Origin: CAYPUG01 sp964413905 | GTDB lineage: Bacteria; Chloroflexota; Anaerolineae; JAADDB01 | Reading direction: 5' to 3' | Length of the DNA: 16,165 nt | Assembly: GCA_964413905.1 (NCBI GenBank) | Contig: CAYPUG010000057.1 | Span: 1 to 16,165, forward strand | Part shown: piece by piece, positions 7,981 through 14,990 of the stretch | Layout of the letters: every line of letters starts with the position of its first letter | How positions within the stretch are numbered: the stretch's first letter is position 1 | Made by a program: the position numbers and the translations under genes | Notes under the pieces: generated by a model | The model's database searches: none | Told to the model about the DNA's origin: nothing | The model's input: the letters and a program-made list of their open reading frames with translations, nothing else

Positions 7981-8657
7981 GTCATGGACGGTGGTTTATT
8001 GCCATTGCCGGTAACATTGGGGTGGGTAAATCCACGCTAACGGAGTTGTTGAGCAAACGGTTGGGCTGGGAACCTTACTTTGAAGCTGTAGACGAAAATC
8101 CCTATTTGGCGGATTTTTATCAAGACATGGAACGTTGGGCGTTCCACTCGCAAATTTTCTTTCTCAGCCGCCGCTTGCGCCATCATTACGAACTCCTGCA
8201 ACGCGGGCACTCGGTGATTCAGGACCGCAGTGTGTATGAAGACGCCGAAATTTTCGCCCGCAATCTTTATCTGCAGGGACACATGAACGAACGGGATTAT
8301 CGCGTGTACCGCGACTTATACGAGACGGTTGTCGCCGTGTTGCCGCCCCCCGATTTAGTCGTCTATTTAAAGGCTTCGGTCCCCACTTTGCTGGAACGCA
8401 TTCAACGTCGAGGCCGGGATTACGAACAAGGTATTGCTCCGGAATACCTGGAACGCCTGAATGCCCTCTACGAGGAGTGGATTGCACACTTCAACCTGTG
8501 CCCTGTGCTCACCGTTCCGGCCGATCGCTTGGATTTTGTCCGTTATCCTGCCCATTTGGACATCATCGTGCAACGGGTTCAGGAACGACTCACCGGGAAA
8601 GAGGTATTGCTCCTACCTCATAGCGGCCACGAGAGGGAGAACCATGAACGCGCGTGA
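7977..8657 (+). CDS. Deoxynucleoside kinase (dGK/dAK family), second copy
   Basis: A 226-aa single-domain kinase with P-loop GNIGVGKS (12-19), DENPYLADFY (39-48), WAFHSQIFFLSRR, the DRSVYEDAEIFA motif (83-94) characteristic of the family, PDLVVYLKAS (125-134) and lid RIQRRGRDYE (141-150). It is paralogous to the N-terminal half of the preceding gene but keeps the classical DRS motif and lacks the MazG extension. Start and previous stop share ATGA, and GGGAGG sits just upstream, so translation is coupled. Adjacent kinase pairs are known to form heterodimers in Lactobacillus (dAK/dGK); that arrangement here is inference. Confidence 0.94.
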   Translation: MSHGRWFIAIAGNIGVGKSTLTELLSKRLGWEPYFEAVDENPYLADFYQDMERWAFHSQIFFLSRRLRHHYELLQRGHSVIQDRSVYEDAEIFARNLYLQGHMNERDYRVYRDLYETVVAVLPPPDLVVYLKASVPTLLERIQRRGRDYEQGIAPEYLERLNALYEEWIAHFNLCPVLTVPADRLDFVRYPAHLDIIVQRVQERLTGKEVLLLPHSGHERENHERA

Positions 8658-9111
8658 GAAATGGACGGTTGTTTTCCTGGGGATCCTCTTGGGAGTGGCG
8701 ACCGTCCTCATCCTCGTCGTAGCCGGTACGTACATTGCGGCCCGGGGGTGGTCCCACGCCGCGGGCCCCACCCGCTGGCACCCGGTCACACCAACGCCCA
8801 CCCCGGAGATCACGCCGAGCCCCACGCCATCCCCTACACCGACTCCCCCTCCGGAAGGGTTGTACGTAGGGGGAAAAGCCAAAGTGGTCGGCCGCGTGGG
8901 TGTACGAATGCGCAAGACCCCCGGGTATAAAGGGAAACCCGCGGATGATGTGATAATTATTGTGCCCCCCAACACGGTCTTAGAGGTGCTCGACGGCCCG
9001 AAGGAAGCCGATGCACTGCGCTGGTGGCGCGTGCGGTGGGGCACGCATGAGGGATGGATGGCGGAATTTTCCGCGCGCGGAACTCGCCTCCTCCAGCCAG
9101 TGTTCCCCTAA
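8644..9111 (+). CDS. Membrane-anchored SH3-like domain protein
   Basis: 155 aa. A single N-terminal transmembrane helix (about 8-33) is followed by a Pro/Thr linker (49-70, repeated TP and SP pairs) and a C-terminal domain (about 74-150) of SH3b type (VGRVGVRMRKTPGYKG, WWRVRWGTHEGWM). Such domains outside the membrane bind cell-wall or protein ligands. The gene overlaps the kinase stop by 14 bases in another frame; a GAGGGAG lies upstream of its ATG. The frame is open further upstream inside the kinase gene, but that extension has no ribosome site and would duplicate coding sequence. It has no evident functional link to nucleotide salvage; the overlap suggests only shared expression. Confidence 0.85.
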   Translation: MNAREKWTVVFLGILLGVATVLILVVAGTYIAARGWSHAAGPTRWHPVTPTPTPEITPSPTPSPTPTPPPEGLYVGGKAKVVGRVGVRMRKTPGYKGKPADDVIIIVPPNTVLEVLDGPKEADALRWWRVRWGTHEGWMAEFSARGTRLLQPVFP

Positions 9112-9125
9112 AGGGAGAATGAATG

Positions 9126-9168
9126 CTCGCGGGATGACCGCCGTCAAAAGCGGTGATTATCCCGCGAG
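9126..9168. terminator. Bidirectional hairpin between convergent genes
   Basis: A perfect 10-bp stem CTCGCGGGAT/ATCCCGCGAG encloses a second stem ACCGC/GCGGT with loop CGTCAAAA. It sits 15 bases after the SH3-like gene and 20 bases after the purH stop on the other strand. There is no long T tract on either side, so efficiency is uncertain. Confidence 0.6.
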
Positions 9169-9188
9169 TTCGCCTTCCCTAGATTTTC

Positions 9189-10712
9189 TCAATGCCTGAA
9201 GTGACGTACCCCCGTAAAGACCATCGCTAGCCCGAGGCGGTTGGCCGCGGCAATGACTTCTTCGTCACGCTTGGAGCCCCCCGGCTGGACCACGGCAGTA
9301 ATGCCCGCTTCGGCTGCGACTTCCACGCCGTCCGAGAAGGGGAAGAACGCGTCCGAAGCCATGACCGCACCTCGGGCCCGCTCGCCGGCTTTCCACGCGG
9401 CCATGCGCACCGCGTCCACCCGGCTCATTTGCCCCGCGCCCACGCCTACGGTGGCCTTGCCCCGAGCGAAGAGGATGGCATTAGACTTGACGAACTTCAC
9501 CGCGCGCCAGGCAAAGATGAGGCTTTCCCACTCCTCAGGCGTGGGGTCCCGGTCGGTGACAACGCGCCAGGTGCGGGGGTCCTCCTCCAATCGGTCCGGC
9601 GTTTGGGCCAACCATCCCGCGACGGTGCTCCGCCACTGCAGCCCTCGCACATCCGGCGCGACCGCGCGCAAAAGTCGCAGGTTCCGGGATTTGCGGCGCA
9701 GGACGTCCAGGGCCGGAGGGTCAAAATCAGGGGCCGCGATCACCTCGATGAACAGGTCCCGCATCATCTGGGCGGTGGTCAGGTCCAGGGGCCGATTCAC
9801 CGCGATGACGGATCCGAACGCGGAGATGGGGTCAGAAGCCAGGGCGAGTTCGTAGGCCTGAGCCAGAGTGTCCGCGGAGGCGAGCCCGCAGGGGGTGGTG
9901 TGTTTGATGATGGCAACGGTGGGTTCGTCAAACTCCTGGGCCGCGCGCCAAGCGCCGTCCAGGTCCAGCCAGTTGTTGTAGGACATCTCCTTGCCGTGGA
10001 GTTGCTCGAACGCGGGTTGGGCCCCTATGGGCAAGTAAAGGCCGGCTTGCTGGTGGGGGTTTTCGCCGTAGCGCAGGGAGGCGACCCGACGCAGGAAGAG
10101 GGGAACTCGCTCCTCGAGGGATGGCGCCGCGTCCGAGGTGTCCAAGTAGGTGCTGATGGCCGCGTCGTAGGTTGCGGTGTGCCGGAAGGCTTTGATCGCG
10201 AGGCGCCGTCGTTCCGCCTCGCTCAGCCCTCCGGAACGCAGGCGTTCGCCTACCCACGCGTAGTCCGCAGGGTCACAGATGACGGTCACGTAGGCAAAGT
10301 TCTTGGCCGCGGCCCGTAACAAGGCCACGCCACCGATGTCGATATACTCCACGGCCTCTTCCAGGGTGATGTTTTCCCGGGTCACGGTGTCCTCAAAAGG
10401 ATAGAGGTTGACGACGACCAGGTCGACGGGCCGGATGCCGTGGGCGGCGAGTTCGGCCAAGTGCTCCTCGGTGCGCCGGGCCAGGATGCCCCCGTGGATA
10501 GCAGGGTGCAACGTCTTGACCCGCCCGCCCAGGATTTCCGGAAAGCCGGTGAGATCGCTGACAGGGGTGACGGGTAATCCCGCGGCCTGAAGGGTCCGGG
10601 CCGTGCCGCCGCTGGCGACTAGGGTGTAACCCAGGTCATGGAGCACGCGGGCAAAATCCACAATCCCGCGCTTGTCACTGACGGAGAGTAGGGCGGTGCG
10701 TGTGTGTGTCAT
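9189..10712 (-). CDS. purH: Bifunctional AICAR formyltransferase / IMP cyclohydrolase
   Basis: Catalyses the last two steps of de novo purine synthesis, AICAR to FAICAR to IMP, in the cytosol. 507 aa, the usual family size. The N-terminal cyclohydrolase domain shows ALLSVSDKRGI (7-17), GGRVKTLHP with K66, and NLYPFEDT. The transformylase domain shows RYGENPHQ (214-221), HGKEMSYNNWLD and the catalytic lysine-histidine pair K270-H271 in IIKHTTPCGLA; the common form is KHxNPCG, so the Asn is Thr here. The C-terminus ends with AVVQPGGSKRDEEVI. I use ATG 10712, which has AAGGA eight bases upstream; ATG 10721 would have AAAGG directly abutting it. It stands alone, convergent with the SH3-like gene. 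GC content is high, like mvaA. Confidence 0.97.
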   Translation of the reverse strand: MTHTRTALLSVSDKRGIVDFARVLHDLGYTLVASGGTARTLQAAGLPVTPVSDLTGFPEILGGRVKTLHPAIHGGILARRTEEHLAELAAHGIRPVDLVVVNLYPFEDTVTRENITLEEAVEYIDIGGVALLRAAAKNFAYVTVICDPADYAWVGERLRSGGLSEAERRRLAIKAFRHTATYDAAISTYLDTSDAAPSLEERVPLFLRRVASLRYGENPHQQAGLYLPIGAQPAFEQLHGKEMSYNNWLDLDGAWRAAQEFDEPTVAIIKHTTPCGLASADTLAQAYELALASDPISAFGSVIAVNRPLDLTTAQMMRDLFIEVIAAPDFDPPALDVLRRKSRNLRLLRAVAPDVRGLQWRSTVAGWLAQTPDRLEEDPRTWRVVTDRDPTPEEWESLIFAWRAVKFVKSNAILFARGKATVGVGAGQMSRVDAVRMAAWKAGERARGAVMASDAFFPFSDGVEVAAEAGITAVVQPGGSKRDEEVIAAANRLGLAMVFTGVRHFRH

Positions 10713-10758
10713 GGCCGACATCCTTTATCCACGAAGATTGCGTACGCCGGATGGCCAC

Positions 10759-10788
10759 ATATTAACGCAGGGGACGGCAGGGAGCAAA
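10759..10788 (-). promoter_or_regulatory. Weak candidate purH promoter
   Basis: Minus strand TTTGCT (10788-10783), 18-base spacer, TAATAT (10764-10759), about 45 bases before the purH start. Both boxes are imperfect. No purine riboswitch-like fold was noticed in the short leader. Confidence 0.25.
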
Positions 10789-10871
10789 CGGAGGAGGGGG
10801 TGTTCAAATGTCAACTCTGAAAGGAAGGGTTGACTTTCCGCGAAGAACATTCCAACTCTATGTCATGTTCC

Positions 10872-10887
10872 CCACAAAGCTTTGTGG
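10872..10887. repeat. Perfect 16-bp palindrome
   Basis: CCACAAAGCTTTGTGG is identical to its own reverse complement. A dyad of this size upstream of a gene often binds a dimeric regulator. It lies about 70 bases before micro-ORF 1. Confidence 0.55.
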
Positions 10888-10957
10888 TAGGGTAAAGACA
10901 GAAAACGAGAGAGGTTCAAACCAACCCCATTCAACAGAGACAAGAAAGGAGGTGGCC

Positions 10958-10990
10958 ATGCGGTTGGTAAAGATTTTGTCCTTGGTATAG
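10958..10990 (+). CDS. Micro-ORF 1 (10 codons, possible leader peptide)
   Basis: Encodes MRLVKILSLV, hydrophobic with two basic residues, then TAG. It has a near-ideal AAAGGAGGT with five bases to the ATG, stronger than most real genes here. It may be a leader peptide or translation-coupling ORF for the small membrane gene. Expression is inferred only from the ribosome site. Confidence 0.4.
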   Translation: MRLVKILSLV

Positions 10991-11043
10991 AACGGCAGAT
11001 TTTGAATCCCCCAGAATTCTATCCAAAGAAAGGAGGAAAACCA

Positions 11044-11070
11044 ATGACCGTGGTACTCTTGAGGATTTGA
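11044..11070 (+). CDS. Micro-ORF 2 (8 codons, possible leader peptide)
   Basis: Encodes MTVVLLRI, hydrophobic, then TGA. AAAGGAGG lies seven bases before the ATG. It is the second in a series of three identical AAAGGAGG sites (10945, 11029, 11162), each followed by ATG; the stop precedes the 12-bp stem-loop by 34 bases. Confidence 0.4.
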   Translation: MTVVLLRI

Positions 11071-11104
11071 CGAGTTAACGGTGTGTTGCTCCGCCGGTCC
11101 CAAA

Positions 11105-11140
11105 ACGTCGTGGCATTCCTGTACAAGGATGCCACGACGT
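11105..11140 (+). promoter_or_regulatory. Perfect 12-bp stem-loop in the leader of the small membrane gene
   Basis: ACGTCGTGGCAT and ATGCCACGACGT pair perfectly around a 12-base loop in which CCT/AGG can extend the stem. No T tract follows, so it is not a typical terminator. It ends 21 bases before the AAAGGAGG of the next gene. It could be an attenuator arm, an RNA-stabilising hairpin or a protein-binding dyad. Confidence 0.6.
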
Positions 11141-11173
11141 GTCCCTGTGTATGTGCACGGGAAAGGAGGAAAC

Positions 11174-11362
11174 ATGATGCACGAGTTCCTTCATCTGCTG
11201 GCCTTTGGCGCCGGGACCTTTTGCCTGGGGGCGGGGGTGATCATTATGCTCTTGTTCGCCCTGGCAAGTCGACATGATGACAGCGGAGAAGGCTGTGTAG
11301 GTGGGATCCTTGTCCTGCTGTCATTGGCTCTAGCCGGCTACTTCTTCATGTTGGCCATCTAG
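11174..11362 (+). CDS. Small two-TM membrane protein
   Basis: 62 aa. Two strongly hydrophobic helices (about 5-31 and 41-62) are joined by a charged turn SRHDDSGEG (32-40), a hairpin inserted in the cytoplasmic membrane. AAAGGAGG lies four bases before the first of two adjacent ATGs (11174, 11177). No family recognised. The high hydrophobicity and perfect ribosome site support real translation. It follows two micro-ORFs and a stem-loop, and ends only 11 bases from the convergent ATPase gene. It could be a small regulatory membrane protein or a toxin-like peptide; nothing in the sequence decides. Confidence 0.7.
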   Translation: MMHEFLHLLAFGAGTFCLGAGVIIMLLFALASRHDDSGEGCVGGILVLLSLALAGYFFMLAI

Positions 11363-11364
11363 CA

Positions 11365-11403
11365 GCAGGTCCCTTACGGTTCGTCAGAACGAACAGGACC
11401 TGC
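11365..11403. terminator. Hairpin at the convergent gene ends
   Basis: GCAGGTCC/GGACCTGC (8 bp) encloses GTTCGT/ACGAAC (6 bp). It starts just after the small membrane gene stop and overlaps the last codons of the ATPase gene. T tracts are poor on both strands, so it is a plausible but weak shared terminator. Confidence 0.45.
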
Positions 11404-12735
11404 GTATTTGAACCCACGCCCTCGTATGGTCAAAATGTAACGGGGGTGACGACGATCGGGCTCCACTTTTTCCCGGAGCCGGTAGATTAAGGAATCTAAG
11501 CGCATATCGGCAATGTCCCCCCCGGTGGCGTTGTATTCTTCTCTGTAAATGTACCGGATCAGGTCCTCTCGATTGCACACTTCGCCAGCATGGTGAACCA
11601 GGTATTCCAACAATCTGAGTTCTGAGCGGGTCAGGTTAATTTCCCGTCCATCCACCCAAACCCGTCCACCTTGAATCTTGATGCCTTGTTCAACGCCGGC
11701 CGCGTGTTGACGGGCAAACGCGGCAAAGAGCGGCGAAAAAATCCGAGCGGAGGGGTGCTCCACGGTAATGAGTCCTTTGGCAGAGAGGATATGAACGACT
11801 TCGATGGGGATGCCTGTCAGGTTCCCATGATTTGCTATCTGATAAAGAGCCTGCTGTTCATCCCGGCGTAAACTCTGCCAAAGGCGCACGCATTCTTCCC
11901 AAATCTGGCTTTCCTGCAAAAGGACGTCCACCTGCTCCGGCAATGCACGTTCGGTGTGGGTCACCCAGGCATGAAGTTCTCTCAATAATCCGGGATGTCC
12001 TCCCGACACCTCGATGATGTGGCGGGTGAGTTGGGGCGGCCAAGTTTGTTTGTGCCGTTCGAGCAGGGCATCCAAGACGCGGGCCGCGTCCTCGGGGGTA
12101 TAGGGGCCGATATAGAAAACGTGCAGGGTGACATGTTCATAGAAGGATTCGATCTCGTCTATGTCCTCCCGGATGCGGGCAATCTCATCCCGCAAAGAGA
12201 TCAAGTAACGCACCCGGTATTTGTACTCATCCCGAAGCGCTTTAAGGGTACGGAAAAAGGAAGCGGGGGCTTCAGAGACGGCCGCATCTGCTTCGTCCAT
12301 CAAAAAAACAATCCCACCCGCGAATGCTTCAACAAGGAGCCCGACGCCACGTTCCAGGTAACGAAGCGCCAAAAGGGCGTCTTTGTTCTGGACGGTCTGC
12401 TCATATAGACGTTCCAATACAGGGTGAATAGAGGGCTCCTGATGTTGGGCGGCCCATTTGTCCATGGCCCTCAGAAGGGCATTGAGCATGATCTCGTAGT
12501 ACAACCAATCCGCTTTGCCGTGCAAACGGTTGAAATCCACAAAAACATATAGGGTAGGGGACATGGGGTCCTTTTCGGGTGCCAAGGATTGACGAAGGGC
12601 CTGACGGGTCTCCTCTCTCTCCAACATGCGCAACAGGCGTGACTTCCCCATGCTGGACGCGCCAATAAGGACGCCGGATTCTCCGGCGTCGAGGGTGGAG
12701 AGAAGGTTCTGGAGTAGGTGTTGCCGAAGGATCAT
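11374..12735 (-). CDS. STAND-type P-loop ATPase with C-terminal OmpR-type winged helix
   Basis: 453 aa. Residues 1-260 form an AAA/STAND-like ATPase: Walker A GASSMGKS (25-32), VFVDF (64-68), Walker B GIVFLMDEAD (141-150), and SGGHPGLLRELH (244-255), the sensor/Arg-region pattern seen in archaeal ATPase and STAND families. A helical middle region (about 275-345) is probably a winged-helix extension. Residues 355-447 are a PhoB/OmpR trans_reg_C domain (INLTRSELRLLEYLV, NREDLIRYIY, DSLIYRLREKVE, ILTIRGRGFKYA). It is thus predicted to switch on nucleotide binding and bind DNA; no receiver is fused to it. The ATG has AAAGGAG five bases before it and lies nine bases after the three-TM gene. It is last in the five-gene operon. 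No TM segment, no repeats. Confidence 0.88.
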   Translation of the reverse strand: MILRQHLLQNLLSTLDAGESGVLIGASSMGKSRLLRMLEREETRQALRQSLAPEKDPMSPTLYVFVDFNRLHGKADWLYYEIMLNALLRAMDKWAAQHQEPSIHPVLERLYEQTVQNKDALLALRYLERGVGLLVEAFAGGIVFLMDEADAAVSEAPASFFRTLKALRDEYKYRVRYLISLRDEIARIREDIDEIESFYEHVTLHVFYIGPYTPEDAARVLDALLERHKQTWPPQLTRHIIEVSGGHPGLLRELHAWVTHTERALPEQVDVLLQESQIWEECVRLWQSLRRDEQQALYQIANHGNLTGIPIEVVHILSAKGLITVEHPSARIFSPLFAAFARQHAAGVEQGIKIQGGRVWVDGREINLTRSELRLLEYLVHHAGEVCNREDLIRYIYREEYNATGGDIADMRLDSLIYRLREKVEPDRRHPRYILTIRGRGFKYAGPVRSDEP

Positions 12736-12744
12736 ATTACTCCT

Positions 12745-13221
12745 TTATTCCACGCCGGGTAGACACACCAAGTATACACCCATGGCGATGAACAGGAAAA
12801 GGAACGCCGCCCCCATAAAGATGTATGAGAAACGCAGAGCATTATGTTTTCGGGCACACCAATCTTCCCATTTCTTTAATTTTTCTTTTCGCTCTTCTAC
12901 AGAAGAGGGAGAATCCGTAGGATCTGGACGTCCTTTTGTCATGACCATCATATATATTGCGGCAGACATGGACAGGAACAAGAAGACTAGGGGAAGAAGA
13001 AAGACGACCATGAACACCCTTGGCAAATCAAGTGCGCCTTGTAATTTTTTTAGGTCAGAGAATGATATGACGGCAAAGTATACGCCTTGAAACAGCGTCA
13101 TGAATTCCACCACACGTTGCGCTGCCTTTTCGTAGAATGAGATGTAGTCCTGGTAACGAGAGACTTCGCTCTCGTACTCTTCTTTCAGAATAAGCAGCTT
13201 ATCCTGGACTTTATCACTCAT
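12745..13221 (-). CDS. Three-TM membrane protein with N-terminal coiled coil
   Basis: 158 aa, family not recognised. A charged helical N-terminus (1-36, KEEYESEVSRYQDYISFYEK) likely forms a coiled coil. Hydrophobic stretches follow at about 37-54 (weaker), 69-94 and 129-153, with a cytoplasmic-type charged loop 96-128 rich in K/E. Size and layout recall SLATT-like or other small helical-bundle membrane proteins used as effectors in bacterial conflict systems, but I see no diagnostic motif. The ATG at 13221 has AGGAG eight bases upstream and overlaps the previous stop by eight bases, implying translational coupling; a 7-codon upstream extension is less likely. The ATPase gene follows nine bases on. 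Confidence 0.8.
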   Translation of the reverse strand: MSDKVQDKLLILKEEYESEVSRYQDYISFYEKAAQRVVEFMTLFQGVYFAVISFSDLKKLQGALDLPRVFMVVFLLPLVFLFLSMSAAIYMMVMTKGRPDPTDSPSSVEERKEKLKKWEDWCARKHNALRFSYIFMGAAFLFLFIAMGVYLVCLPGVE

Positions 13222-14968
13222 TTTGTAGCTCCTGCCATCCATTTTGTGCTATATGGGCAATCCTCAGGGCACTCAAAAGAGCGTGGGTTTTGCGCACAAT
13301 AGGAGAGCGCACCTGACCTGGGGATGTAATGCCATCCTTGCTCACGAAACGCAACGCGTAGAAGAACATTCCCACCAGGTACTCCTGATACATCCTAGGA
13401 CCTCGCCCGTACATTGCTCCGAGCAAATCGCGCAGGTGCAATATGACCCGGGCGGCTTTCTTCAAATCATCTGACCATTCACCGCCGTTGTTGTCTACCA
13501 AAGACTCTGTTTGTTCCCCGCTTTGCAACGCCGCCTTCAGGAGCACCTCTTCAAAGATGACAATATCCCTCATGTTGTTTGTTCTCAAAAGTTCCCAGCG
13601 GATAACACTCTCCAACTCCGCGGCATCACGGAACGCGGGCCCCCAGCCGGTGCGCTCAAAGTCAATAAGCCAAGGCGTTCCCTGTTCGTCCACCAGGATG
13701 TTCTCACCGTTCAGATCGCCGTGGGTAACGCCCCACCAGTGAGGGGCAGGGAGAGGCAGCGTTTTCTCTCCCCGGACTAAAGCCATGAAGTCGCTCACTG
13801 CAAACGCCCCGAAGTTCGTCACATGTACCGTAAGGGTATTCCTGTGACGTTCGACACGAATCCCTAGTTGCCCCCCTTTCTCCAGAGATGTAAGGAGTCT
13901 TTCTATGGGGCCGCGGCCGTTGATTTGTCTTTTGCGCTCCCGCCTGGCTACCTTCAGGGTCTGGTTGTAATGAGCGAAGATATCTCGCCCCTCATGGGTC
14001 TCTTTTTGCACCCGCCTCTCATGGTACCACGTGCGTAGGGGTGTCCCTTCCCCGCGGAAGAGGCGGGTTAAGAGGGCTTTAATCTCCTCCACCTGACTAT
14101 CCCTGTAGAAATCCTTGAAGGTTTCGCAAGCTCCTAACCGACCTCCGGCCGGATTATAGCGGATGGTGGCGTACTTTGTCGTTTGGGAGACCCTTTGAAC
14201 ATGAATCTGATGAGTATGAGGCCTGACATATTCTCTGTAATTCTCGATCTCTTGCTCAATAACTTCGCGCGGACCACACTTCAGCACGTCCTCACGTCCT
14301 GCTATTGCATCATCTAGATGCGTGCGAGCAAACGCGATAAATGTGCGGGCATGGCCACGACGCACGCGTCGAATGGAGAGTTTGCGGATTTGAGGCTCAT
14401 TCGCATACGCCCGACACAACAGGGCACCGAGTTCTCGGGCGCTTACTTCAAGGTGCTCTCCATCCTGCCACTTCTCTTCGGGTTCCAGGAAACTGGCCAG
14501 GCAGATGGGGGTTGAGGCTTCCCAGTCGATGTCCAATCGCGGAGACCACCAGCGTTCGATGGTTTCTTCAACCTTTCGCAGTATCTCCTCTGGGGAATCC
14601 ACCCCTTTGACCAGGAAATCCTCGGCCGGGGTGATGCCGTTCTCGTCCGGCGCCAATGCCCTCTTGACCTTATCCCATTCCGGGTAGGCCGTCAGGATCA
14701 GACGGGGAATGACGCCATAAGACGGATGCGCCTTGTCCCGGATAAGATCCAAGCCGCTCTCATCGTCCGATTCATCAACTTCCGGTGTGCGAGCCCGGAC
14801 GTCCACCAGGGCCAGGTGGACCCACTCCTGGGCCAGACGCTCGCGTCCCTCGTCCGCGGTGGCAGCCTCAAGCACTTCGTACCCGTCCGCCTCCAGCGAC
14901 CTTTTGAGGGACGCCCTAAACGTGCTCACATTTTCAATGATGAGAATGCGTTTTTTCCCCTGACACAT
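13214..14968 (-). CDS. Receiver domain fused to an APH-like kinase-fold protein
   Basis: 584 aa. Residues 6-135 are a receiver domain with phospho-acceptor D56 (LALVDVRA), T93 (LILTAYP) and K121 (DFLVKG); the usual acidic pair at the start is E12-N13, and the loop after D56 carries an acidic insertion (EVDESDDESG, 63-72). Residues about 195-540 look like an aminoglycoside-phosphotransferase/choline-kinase fold: VLK with K230, a helix EVIEQEIENYREYV (235-248), catalytic HGDLNGEN (H416, D418, N423) and DFE (436-438). Key residues are all present, so it may be an active kinase. The middle region resembles, from memory, the ternary-complex-associated domains (TCAD9-like) of NTP-dependent conflict systems. 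ATG 14968 has AGGAGAGGTG upstream; the open frame before it reads antisense-like residues inside the previous gene and is discarded. Substrate unknown. Confidence 0.85.
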   Translation of the reverse strand: MCQGKKRILIIENVSTFRASLKRSLEADGYEVLEAATADEGRERLAQEWVHLALVDVRARTPEVDESDDESGLDLIRDKAHPSYGVIPRLILTAYPEWDKVKRALAPDENGITPAEDFLVKGVDSPEEILRKVEETIERWWSPRLDIDWEASTPICLASFLEPEEKWQDGEHLEVSARELGALLCRAYANEPQIRKLSIRRVRRGHARTFIAFARTHLDDAIAGREDVLKCGPREVIEQEIENYREYVRPHTHQIHVQRVSQTTKYATIRYNPAGGRLGACETFKDFYRDSQVEEIKALLTRLFRGEGTPLRTWYHERRVQKETHEGRDIFAHYNQTLKVARRERKRQINGRGPIERLLTSLEKGGQLGIRVERHRNTLTVHVTNFGAFAVSDFMALVRGEKTLPLPAPHWWGVTHGDLNGENILVDEQGTPWLIDFERTGWGPAFRDAAELESVIRWELLRTNNMRDIVIFEEVLLKAALQSGEQTESLVDNNGGEWSDDLKKAARVILHLRDLLGAMYGRGPRMYQEYLVGMFFYALRFVSKDGITSPGQVRSPIVRKTHALLSALRIAHIAQNGWQELQNE

Positions 14969-14990
14969 GTTCACCTCTCCTTTCGAGCGG

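Larger units (their letters stand above)
10722..11173. other. Gene-poor region between purH and the small membrane gene
   Basis: About 450 bases without a conventional gene. It holds the divergent control regions plus a palindrome, two micro-ORFs and a stem-loop listed separately. An open frame of 60 codons (10808-10990, plus) has a GGAGGAGG about ten bases before its ATG, but its composition is not convincingly protein-like and its last ten codons are micro-ORF 1, so I do not call it. A TTGACT at 10830 has no -10 at normal spacing; I cannot place the plus-strand promoter. Confidence 0.6.

Noticed and set aside
8461..8643. Upstream extension of the SH3-like gene
   Set aside because: It would overlap the second nucleoside kinase by almost 200 bases; the ATG at 8644 has its own ribosome site and starts a proper membrane anchor.
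9429..10319. 296-codon plus-strand open frame
   Set aside because: Antisense shadow of purH; low-complexity G/R/V composition and no ribosome site of note.
10830..10864. TTGACT as a plus-strand promoter
   Set aside because: A fair -35, but no -10-like hexamer at 16-19 bases; the nearest TATGTC is 23 bases away.
10808..10990. 60-codon small gene containing micro-ORF 1
   Set aside because: There is a GGAGGAGG about ten bases upstream, but the sequence contains the palindrome, looks unlike a folded or membrane protein, and the internal ATG at 10958 has the better site. It cannot be excluded.
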